From: Mumia xiangluensis
GTDB taxonomy: Bacteria; Actinomycetota; Actinomycetes; Propionibacteriales; Nocardioidaceae
NCBI RefSeq assembly: GCF_010994095.1
Contig: NZ_WJYO01000003.1
Location: forward strand, 310,001 to 374,000
Length of the DNA: 64,000 bases
Direction of reading: 5' to 3'
Under the pieces are notes generated by a model. That model was not told where the DNA came from. It ran no database searches and saw nothing but the letters and a program-made list of their open reading frames with translations. A program made the position numbers and the translations under genes. Below, one piece after another: positions 58,076 through 64,000 of this stretch (position 1 is the first letter of the stretch; each line of letters begins with the position of its first letter).

Positions 58076-59650
58076 TCAGCGGGCAGCGACCTCCGCCAGC
58101 TCGCCCTCGGGCTCGGCCGCGTCGTGCTTGCGGACCGTGGTCCGCAGCGGGACCTCCTTGATGAAGAGGACCGCGAGCAGTGCGATGACCGCGACACCCG
58201 CAGCGACGAGGAAGATCTCCCCGGTCGCATCGCCGTACGAGGTGCGCACGAGCCCGGCGATCGCCGGCGGCATGTGCGCGAGGTCGAGCGTGCCACCCGC
58301 GCTCGACTCCGAAGCCGGGACGCCGAGGGCCGCGAGACCCGAGGTGATCTTGTCCGTCACGCTCGAGGCGAGGATCGCGCCGAGGACCGACACACCGACG
58401 GTGCCGCCGAGGGAGCGGAAGAACGCGACAGCGCCCGACGTCGCGCCGATCTCGGTGACGTCGACGGTGTTCTGCACCGCGAGCACGAGGTTCTGCATGA
58501 GCATGCCCATGCCGAGCCCCATCAGGAACATGAAGATCCACAAGTGCCACAGCACCGTCGCGTGGTCGATCGTGCCGAGCAGGCCGAGGCCGGCGATGAG
58601 GAGCGCCGAACCCGCGACCAGGAAGCCCTTCCACCGGCCGTACCGGACGATGAGGTTGCCGGAGCCGATCGTGCCGATCAACGACCCGATCATCATCGGG
58701 ATCGTGATGAGGCCGGCCTCGGTCGGGCTGTAGCTGCGGGCGACCTGGAGGTACTGACCGAGGAAGACCGAGCTGCCGAACATGGCGATGCCGACGGCGA
58801 CGCTCGCGATGATCGCCAGGGCAGTCGTACGGTCGCGGAAGACCTTCAGCGGGACGATCGGCTCGGCGACCTTCGACTCGACGATCACGAAGGCGACGGT
58901 CGCCACGACCGTGCCGCCCACGAAGAGCGCGCTCTGCCACGACAGCCAGGCGTACGAGCTCCCGGCGAACGTGACCCACAGGAGCGGCAGGCTCGCCGCG
59001 ATCGCGATCAGGACGGCTCCGACGTAGTCGACCTTCACGTCCTTCACGAGCGTCGGGAGCTTGAGGTAGCGCTGGAGGATCACGAGGCTCATGACGGCCA
59101 GCGGCACGCACACGAAGAACGTCCAGCGCCAGCCGAGGGAGGAGTCGACGATGACGCCGCCGACGAGCGGTCCGCTGACGGTCGCCAGTGCCATCACACC
59201 GCCCATGTACCCGGCGTAGCGGCCACGCTCACGGGGCGGGATGATCGAGCCGATGATCGCCTGGGCGAGCGCCGTGATGCCGCCCATGGCGAGGCCCTGG
59301 AGGCCGCGGGCGACCAGGAGCATCGGCACGCTCTGCGAGAACCCGGCGATGACCGAGCCGGCGACGAAGGTGACGATCGAGAGCTGGATGAGCAGCTTCT
59401 TGTTGAAGAGGTCCGAGAGCTTCGCCCAGATCGGCGTGGAGACGGTCATCGCGAGGAGCGAGGTCGTGACGATCCACGTGTACTGGGACTGGGTGCCGTC
59501 GAGGTCGGCGATGATCGTGGGAAGCGCGTTGGCGACGATCGTCGAGCTGACCAACGCGGTGAAGAGCGCGGCCAGCACGCCGACCATCACTTCCATGATG
59601 GCGCGGTGGCTGAGCTCCTCGCTGGTGTCGATGGGCGAGGTGGTGGTCAC
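58076..59650 (-). CDS. MFS multidrug exporter, DHA2 (EmrB/QacA) type
   Basis: 524 residues, 14 helices. Motifs: DLDGTQSQYTWIVTTSLLAMTVSTPIWAKLSDLFNKKLL, GRGLQGLAMGGITALAQAIIGSIIPPRERGRYAGYMGGVMALATVSGPLVGGVIVDSSLGWRWTFFVCVPLAVM (read in parts; motif C of drug/proton antiporters is GPLVGGVIVD). The GTG start overlaps the MarR stop (GTGA). Proton-driven efflux of lipophilic drugs is expected, with substrate recognition unknown. Confidence 0.95.
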   Translation of the reverse strand: MTTTSPIDTSEELSHRAIMEVMVGVLAALFTALVSSTIVANALPTIIADLDGTQSQYTWIVTTSLLAMTVSTPIWAKLSDLFNKKLLIQLSIVTFVAGSVIAGFSQSVPMLLVARGLQGLAMGGITALAQAIIGSIIPPRERGRYAGYMGGVMALATVSGPLVGGVIVDSSLGWRWTFFVCVPLAVMSLVILQRYLKLPTLVKDVKVDYVGAVLIAIAASLPLLWVTFAGSSYAWLSWQSALFVGGTVVATVAFVIVESKVAEPIVPLKVFRDRTTALAIIASVAVGIAMFGSSVFLGQYLQVARSYSPTEAGLITIPMMIGSLIGTIGSGNLIVRYGRWKGFLVAGSALLIAGLGLLGTIDHATVLWHLWIFMFLMGLGMGMLMQNLVLAVQNTVDVTEIGATSGAVAFFRSLGGTVGVSVLGAILASSVTDKITSGLAALGVPASESSAGGTLDLAHMPPAIAGLVRTSYGDATGEIFLVAAGVAVIALLAVLFIKEVPLRTTVRKHDAAEPEGELAEVAAR

Positions 59651-60135
59651 GCGTCGGGGGTCCTCTCGTTCGGTGGGGAGTCGAGCTCGGCGGACATGCG
59701 CTCCGCGGCGAGGTCGATGAGTTCTGCCATCCGCCGTGCCTCGGAGTCGTCGAACTCGTCGAGGGCGCGGTGGACGAAGGTTGCGTAGCGGCGGGTGATG
59801 TCCGCGAGGCGCTCACGACCGGAGTCCGAGAGCCGGATCAGCACGACCCGCGCATCGGTCGGGTCGACACGACGCTCGACCAGTCCGTCGTGCTCGAGGG
59901 CGGCGACCTGCCTGCTGATGACCGACACGCTCACGCACTGCGGCTCGGCGAGGTCGCTCAGTCGCTGCTCTCCGTCGTGCTGGAGCCGCCGCAGGAGCGG
60001 CACGTCCGTACGGCGGACGCCGATGTCGAGCCTGTCCCACCGGTGCGCGGAGGACCTGAGGACTCGACCGAGCTTTCCGAGTGCGGCGGCGACGCGTTCG
60101 GCTGTCTCGTCCGTCAGCACAAGCGTCACCCCCAC
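59647..60135 (-). CDS. MarR family transcriptional regulator
   Basis: 162 residues, winged-helix MarR fold (RRTDVPLLRRLQHDGEQRLSDLAEPQCVSVSVISRQVAALEHDGLVERRVDPTDARVVLIRLSDSGRERL, read in parts). It is translated together with the DHA2 exporter downstream and is probably its repressor, released by toxic compounds. Only one cysteine is in the DNA-recognition region (CVSVSVI), which could give thiol sensing, but this is a guess. Promoter and operator lie 20-60 bp upstream. Confidence 0.94.
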   Translation of the reverse strand: MGVTLVLTDETAERVAAALGKLGRVLRSSAHRWDRLDIGVRRTDVPLLRRLQHDGEQRLSDLAEPQCVSVSVISRQVAALEHDGLVERRVDPTDARVVLIRLSDSGRERLADITRRYATFVHRALDEFDDSEARRMAELIDLAAERMSAELDSPPNERTPDA

Positions 60136-60153
60136 GAGTCGAATTGGTTTAGC

Positions 60154-60195
60154 AACGCAACTATATGACGGAAACTTTCATAACACAACTAAATG
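60154..60195 (-). promoter_or_regulatory. MarR promoter with direct-repeat operator
   Basis: On the minus strand TTGTGT (60188-60183), a 17-bp spacer and TATAGT (60165-60160) form a near-consensus promoter. Two similar 14-mers 28 bp apart, AACGCAACTATATG (60154-60167) and AACACAACTAAATG (60182-60195) on the plus strand, cover the -10 and the -35. The repeats match at 12 of 14 positions. Autorepression by the MarR protein is likely. Confidence 0.6.
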
Positions 60196-60252
60196 TGCGT
60201 GGGACAACCCTGAGCGTGGTGGCGCGGGATGTTGGGCAGGCCTGGCGCAGCG

Positions 60253-61116
60253 TCAGGCGGGCGTGACGCCGTCGGCCGGGGCCGCATCCGAGGCCGCGTC
60301 GGTGGTGACGACGTCGACGACCACGGGATCGACCGTCACCGTGTCGTGCACCGGCGGAGCTGTCGGGTCGGGCCCTCGCTTGACCCTGGCCTCGGAGTGC
60401 GCGCCGCAGCCGTGGTCGAACGAGACGACCTTGCCGTCGTCGTTGGCCATCGCGTTCGCGCAGACACCGAAGAGGGACCCGAGCGGCGGCGCGAGCCACA
60501 CCATGAACCCACATCCACGGCAGCGGCCGGGGGCCTGCTGGGCCATCGGCGTCGACGGGCCGCCGTCCCCGTCGTACCAGCGCTGAGCCGCCGCATCGCG
60601 TCCCTCGAGCGACAGCACGTGGACCCGGCCGATCGCGACCTCGTCGGCGACGGGGCGGACAGAGGTGGGGTCGATCAACGGATCCACGGCGTCGTCGCCG
60701 ACGAACCACGCCGGTGCGAGGCGTACGTCGTCGCTCTCGGGAGGCAGAAGGTCACCGGGGCTCATGTCGCCGGGGCGGACGCGGTCCTTGTACGGCGTCC
60801 AGTCCGGGGAGATGATCGCGTCGTCGCCCGGCAGAAGGACGACCTCGTCGACCGTGACCTTCTTCTGGCGGGACGCTCGGGTGACCGTGACGGACCAGTG
60901 CCATCCCTGGTAGCCGGCGAGGCGGGTGGCGAAGACGTGCGTGACGACCCGGTCGCCCTCGGCCCGCACACCGAGGTGCTCGCCGACCTGCGCCTCCCCC
61001 ACCTCCTCGATCAGCGCGGCGCGTGCGACGTCGACCGCACCAGCGGTCACGGCATCGAGCTTGGGGGCACGCGCGGAGGTGCTCCGCGCGCCGGCACCGC
61101 GGATGGAGGCAGGCAT
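60253..61116 (-). CDS. DUF3027 domain-containing protein
   Basis: 287 residues, actinobacterial family of unknown function. Middle segment is the conserved part: LAGYQGWHWSVTVTRASRQKKVTVDEVVLLPGDDAIISPDWTPYKDRVRPGDMSPGDLLPP (read in parts). A cysteine cluster follows, CRGCGFMVWLAPPLGSLFGVCANAM, and DHGCGAHSEAR: at least four cysteines that can bind zinc. The last 40 residues are Ala/Thr/Val/Asp-rich and look disordered. ATG at 61116, with GGAAGA about 8 nt before it. Next to a cold-shock gene. Confidence 0.92.
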   Translation of the reverse strand: MPASIRGAGARSTSARAPKLDAVTAGAVDVARAALIEEVGEAQVGEHLGVRAEGDRVVTHVFATRLAGYQGWHWSVTVTRASRQKKVTVDEVVLLPGDDAIISPDWTPYKDRVRPGDMSPGDLLPPESDDVRLAPAWFVGDDAVDPLIDPTSVRPVADEVAIGRVHVLSLEGRDAAAQRWYDGDGGPSTPMAQQAPGRCRGCGFMVWLAPPLGSLFGVCANAMANDDGKVVSFDHGCGAHSEARVKRGPDPTAPPVHDTVTVDPVVVDVVTTDAASDAAPADGVTPA

Positions 61117-61169
61117 GCAGCCATTCTTCCGCACCTGGCAAGTCCGGACCAGGCCGGGTCCGCGACGTG

Positions 61170-61565
61170 TCAGGCGGAGAGCTCGTCGGCCAGCGCGCGC
61201 AGGAGGGCCGCCGTCTGCTTGGACGTCCGCCCCTCAGGGAAGCGGCCTGCGCGGAAGGTGCCACCGAGCTGGTCGAGCAGGCGGATCGTGTCCTCGACGA
61301 TGACGACCATGTCCTCGGGCGACTTGCGGCGGGCCTTGGCCTGCTGCTTCGCGACAGAAGGCGTCGGCTCGAGCACCCGGACCTGGAGCGCCTGGTCGCC
61401 GCGACGACCCGCGGCGACGCCGAACTCGACCCGCGTGCCCGGCTTGAGCGACGTGACACCGGCCGGCAGCGCGTCGGCGCGCACGTACACGTCTTCGCCG
61501 CCCTCGCGGCTCAGGAACCCGAAGCCCTTGTCGGCGTCGTACCACTTGACCTTGCCAGCAGGCAC
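61170..61565 (-). CDS. Cold-shock domain protein with C-terminal extension
   Basis: 131 residues. The first 65 are a CspA-type OB fold: GKVKWYDADKGFGFLSREGGEDVYVRADAL with the RNP1 motif KGFGFL and the aromatic RNP2 patch VYV, less acidic loop; ARRKSPEDMVVIVEDTIRLLDQLGGTFRAGRFPEG is an extra C-terminal helical domain seen in the longer actinobacterial Csp. Nucleic-acid binding is expected. Upstream of the DUF3027 gene on the same strand, 53 bp apart. Confidence 0.93.
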   Translation of the reverse strand: MPAGKVKWYDADKGFGFLSREGGEDVYVRADALPAGVTSLKPGTRVEFGVAAGRRGDQALQVRVLEPTPSVAKQQAKARRKSPEDMVVIVEDTIRLLDQLGGTFRAGRFPEGRTSKQTAALLRALADELSA

Positions 61566-61642
61566 GTCTTGACCTCACCTTCGTCGCGGGCGGCCGGCGG
61601 CCGCTGGGACAACGACCTAGCCTAGGCCACCACGGCCTGCGC

Positions 61643-62263
61643 TCACAGCGTGTCCAGCACGTGCGCCAGCTCGGCGAGGGACCCGACGACGGCAGCGGCG
61701 CCGGCTGCCTCGAGCTCCGTACGGCTCGAGGGTCCGGTGGTCACGCCCACCCCGGGTACGCCGGCCAGTCCGGCCGCCTCCATGTCGTGCACGTGGTCAC
61801 CCACGTACGCCTCGGCGCCGAGCTCACCGAGTGCATCGGCCTTGCCCGCCCGCCAGGCCCGCCCCCGTACCTCGTCGGCATGCAGGCCCAGGTGATCGAG
61901 GTGCGCGGCGGCGTCGCGTGCGTTCTTCGCCGTGATGACCGCGACGCGACCACCACGGGCACGGACCGCGGCGAGGGCGTCGTACGCCCCGGGCAGGGCT
62001 TCGATGCGCGCGATCGCGATCCCTGGGTAGAGCGAGCGGTAGAGGTCGGCCATTGCGTCGACGGCGTCGTGAGCGAACCAGTTCGCCAGCTCGACCTCCA
62101 CGGGAGGGCCGAGCCGTGACACGACCAGAGACGAGTCGATCTCCACCCCGGTACGGGTGGAGATCTCGTCGTAGACGGCTTGGATTCCTGGGCGCGAGTC
62201 GATGAGCGTCATGTCCAGGTCGAACCCGATGAGCGGGGAGGTCCCGAGATTGAAGGTGGGCAC
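61643..62263 (-). CDS. HAD family hydrolase (phosphoglycolate phosphatase-like)
   Basis: 206 residues. Motif I GFDLDMTLIDSRPGI with the Asp nucleophile, motif II VAVITAKN (Thr), motif III Lys in WRAGKADALG and motif IV EAYVGDHVHDMEAAGLAGVPGVGVTTG. The helical cap lies between I and II (about 20-85). Sugar-phosphate or phosphoglycolate phosphatases have this form; the substrate is unknown. GTG at 62263 chosen, start PTFNLGTSPLIG. Confidence 0.92.
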   Translation of the reverse strand: MPTFNLGTSPLIGFDLDMTLIDSRPGIQAVYDEISTRTGVEIDSSLVVSRLGPPVEVELANWFAHDAVDAMADLYRSLYPGIAIARIEALPGAYDALAAVRARGGRVAVITAKNARDAAAHLDHLGLHADEVRGRAWRAGKADALGELGAEAYVGDHVHDMEAAGLAGVPGVGVTTGPSSRTELEAAGAAAVVGSLAELAHVLDTL

Positions 62264-62291
62264 TCCCGCAGCGTACGTGGGCGACCGGCGC

Positions 62292-62423
62292 TCAGGACGA
62301 CTTCGCGGCCTCCCTGGTGACGCGCTCGGCACCGCCGACGGCTGCCCGTCGGAGTGCGACCAGCTGCGCGATGCGCAGCCGAGCGGCCCTTCGTTGGCGT
62401 TCTGCAAGATCGATGTGCGACAT
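62292..62423 (-). CDS. Small basic helical protein, 43 residues
   Basis: A short minus-strand frame from ATG 62423, MSHIDLAERQRRAARLRIAQ..., ending KSS. It is helix-rich and strongly basic (nine arginines). A purine run (GTAGGGGG) precedes the ATG by 6-12 nt, and the region upstream is AT-richer than the surrounding genes. It runs into the HAD gene 28 bp later on the same strand and may be its first cistron. The long open frames crossing it in other phases are poor. No family recognised. Confidence 0.5.
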   Translation of the reverse strand: MSHIDLAERQRRAARLRIAQLVALRRAAVGGAERVTREAAKSS

Positions 62424-62563
62424 CAGTGCCCCCTACACCTCGTGCCGTACGTTGTGCTTACTGTAGACGCGAGAGGTACTCAGATTGTTTCCGTTCCGCG
62501 GTAACGGTTGCGTAACAGTGCGTGACAGACTAGTGACAGTTCAACTATCAGCGGTTGCTCCTC

Positions 62564-64000
62564 TCATTGCGCGAGCCTCCTCGTGAGCGGGAGCTTCCCG
62601 CGTGTGAAGACCGCCGAGGCGAGCACGGCCACCAGCGGGACTACGAAGACGATGGCCGCGAGCACGCCCCAGGGGATGTCCACGATCGGCCCGCCGTCGG
62701 CACCCTCGAGCGATCCCCAGCGGTCCGAGGTCAACGGCCACGTCGCGGCGAGGCCCGGCGCGAAGCCGACCGCCACTCCGAGCAGTGCGCCGAGGACCCC
62801 GAGGACGGCAGCCTGCGAGGCGGCGACGACCCGTCGCGTACGAGGGGCCGCGCCGACGGCGGCGAGCGTCGCCAGGTCCGCACGTGCGTCGGCGAGCGCG
62901 AGACCCGTCGCGGTCAGTGTGCCGAAGAGCACGGCGAGCCCGCCCGCTCCGACCAGCAGGAGCAGCTGGAGCGTAAAGGTCTCTTGGAAGCCCCGCTCGG
63001 TGCGAAGGCTCGCGTCGACCTCGACGTCCTTCGCGGCGGCCTTTGCCGCAGCCAGCTGCTCGGCCGTCAGCTTCCCCGCCGACCGGTCCGCGATCGCGGT
63101 CGTGGTGCTGACGGGGATCCCGTGTGCACGCGCCGCCTCAGGCGAGATCACCGCTCGAGCCACCTCGGGCTCACGACCCTGCGGGACCTCGCCGAGCCCG
63201 AGGTCGGCGACGACTGCGTCCAGCTCCGCCGTCGTCCCCTCCACCGAGCCGTCCAGGCTCTCCGGGTGGACCCCGATCGTCACGCGTCCGTCGGCAGTGA
63301 GCCGCGCGTCGTTCCCGACGAGCGCCGTGCCCTCACGCAGCGCGGCAGCCTGGTCCGGAGTCAGCTCCACGCCCCATGCGGCGAGCGTCTCCGGCGTCGC
63401 GACCGCGATCTCGCGGTAGCCGCTCCACATGTCCTCGTCGCCCGACTCGAGAGAGACGTAGGCGTACGCATCCTGCACGGTGCTGCCGCCCTCGCCGATC
63501 GGGACGAAGTCGACCCCTGAAGCCTCGCTCGCCGCGGCAGCGGACTCCTCGACCGCCTGCGGAGCGGACAGGGTCGTCACGCCGGGCGGCGTGAGGTACT
63601 CGTACAGCCGCCGGCTCTGCTCGAAGTCGCTCGAGCTCGCGATGGCGAGCGCCGTGATGCCAGCGACCGTCGCCATCACCGCGGCGATCGCCGGTGCGCT
63701 GCGGGCGCGCTGCCGTGCGGTGTCGCGGACGGCGAGCCTCAGCGGCAGTGGGAGCATCCCCCCGATGCGCCCGACCAGCCCGATGAGGAGCGGGGTGAGG
63801 AAGACTGCGCCGAGCACGACCCCGATCGTGCCGGCGGCGACCGCGTTCTCGCCGCCGGGCTGGGTCCCCGCGGTGAAGCAGACCCCGAGCCCTGCCGCGA
63901 TCAGGAGGACGCCGACGACCGGCCATCCGTTCCTGGTGCGAACGACACCGCTCCGGCCGGCGAGGACGGCGGCCACGTCCTGCTTCGCCACCTGGCGGGC
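62564..64000 (-). CDS. FtsX-like ABC transporter permease (5' end outside window)
   Basis: 478 residues of the C-terminal half; the frame is open to the right edge. Order: two helices (WPVVGVLLIAAGLGVCFTAG and AAGTIGVVLGAVFLTPLLIG), AVRDTARQRARSAPAIAAVMATVAGITALAIASSSDFEQSRRL, a 210-residue extracytoplasmic domain, then the FtsX C-terminal block LLLLVGAGGLAVLFGTLTATGLALADARADLATLAAVGAAPRTRRVVAASQAAVLGVLGALLGVAVGFAPGLAA (read in parts) and a last helix. This is the layout of MacB/LolC-like permeases of about 850 residues. The ATPase gene would be expected upstream, outside the window. Confidence 0.88.
   Translation of the reverse strand, partial: ARQVAKQDVAAVLAGRSGVVRTRNGWPVVGVLLIAAGLGVCFTAGTQPGGENAVAAGTIGVVLGAVFLTPLLIGLVGRIGGMLPLPLRLAVRDTARQRARSAPAIAAVMATVAGITALAIASSSDFEQSRRLYEYLTPPGVTTLSAPQAVEESAAAASEASGVDFVPIGEGGSTVQDAYAYVSLESGDEDMWSGYREIAVATPETLAAWGVELTPDQAAALREGTALVGNDARLTADGRVTIGVHPESLDGSVEGTTAELDAVVADLGLGEVPQGREPEVARAVISPEAARAHGIPVSTTTAIADRSAGKLTAEQLAAAKAAAKDVEVDASLRTERGFQETFTLQLLLLVGAGGLAVLFGTLTATGLALADARADLATLAAVGAAPRTRRVVAASQAAVLGVLGALLGVAVGFAPGLAATWPLTSDRWGSLEGADGGPIVDIPWGVLAAIVFVVPLVAVLASAVFTRGKLPLTRRLAQ

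Overview
The window is 64 kb of dense, GC-rich DNA with high GC at third codon positions, many GTG starts and many ATGA/GTGA stop-start overlaps. Gene content is that of a free-living, aerobic, non-sporulating actinobacterium: a GlpR/SepX-type division receptor, IdeR, a FmdB zinc ribbon, DUF2530, DUF3027, a mycothiol-dependent maleylpyruvate isomerase-like protein, citrate synthase 2 and methylmalonyl-CoA mutase. Together with the style of the proteins this points to the Propionibacteriales, most likely Nocardioidaceae (Nocardioides/Aeromicrobium-like). The family is an inference; no rRNA is present. All of it reads as chromosomal backbone: there is no integrase, transposase, phage gene, CRISPR array or plasmid gene. 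The two edges cut through genes: a DUF4349 protein on the left and an FtsX-like permease on the right.

Layout. 1-0.9 kb: DUF4349 protein, bidirectional terminator, tRNA-Ala(CGC). 0.9-6.2 kb: a minus-strand operon UGPase-glp-moaC-moaB-GNAT-glpR that matches the actinobacterial galU/moeA/rimJ/GlpR locus, with divergent 5-formyl-THF cyclo-ligase. 6.7-11.8 kb: a membrane-anchored penicillin acylase-type Ntn hydrolase and two CNNM/CorC-type proteins. 12-20.6 kb: FmdB, SAF protein, MscL, short-chain epimerase, aldo/keto reductase, HAD phosphatase, a 22-bp tandem repeat in a divergent promoter region, luciferase-like oxidoreductase, GNAT, small membrane proteins and a secreted beta-propeller. 20.7-24.8 kb: a TetR/membrane-protein pair with a twin-operator promoter, then a NarL-type two-component system and tRNA-Arg(CCT). 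24.9-34.5 kb: isoaspartyl methyltransferase, PGPGW protein, a GGDEF-EAL protein, IdeR, photolyase, a hot-dog-like protein, a GH13 alpha-glucosidase and a USP-like protein. 34.5-38.5 kb: PadR regulator, MFS transporter, an isolated small-peptide/structured-RNA unit, pdxH and citrate synthase 2. 38.6-43.6 kb: mutA-mutB-meaB. 43.8-51 kb: two ABC exporters, one beside a TetR regulator and one in an operon with a two-component system. 51-64 kb: serC, two MarR/MFS pairs, a purine permease, DUF2530, DUF3027, a cold-shock protein, a HAD hydrolase, a 43-codon gene and the FtsX-like permease.

The genes work together in several visible modules: molybdopterin synthesis and Glp/GlpR cell-division scaffolding in one operon; propionyl-CoA carbon entering the TCA cycle through MutAB with its chaperone MeaB, next to citrate synthase 2; and at least five regulator-plus-exporter or regulator-plus-membrane-protein modules (TetR, TetR-ABC, PadR-MFS, MarR-MFS twice), most with recognisable operator palindromes or repeats over their promoters.

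The most unusual items are a plus-strand unit at 36476-36678 (promoter, very strong Shine-Dalgarno, 12-codon cysteine-containing peptide, long compound hairpin) sitting between two minus-strand genes; a eukaryotic-type UDP-glucose pyrophosphorylase where relatives keep GalU; the 22-bp tandem array with a related dispersed palindrome; an in-frame 15-bp repeat growing at the C-terminus of SerC; and a promoter for an ABC exporter that appears leaderless and sits under a GTACnnnGTAC operator.
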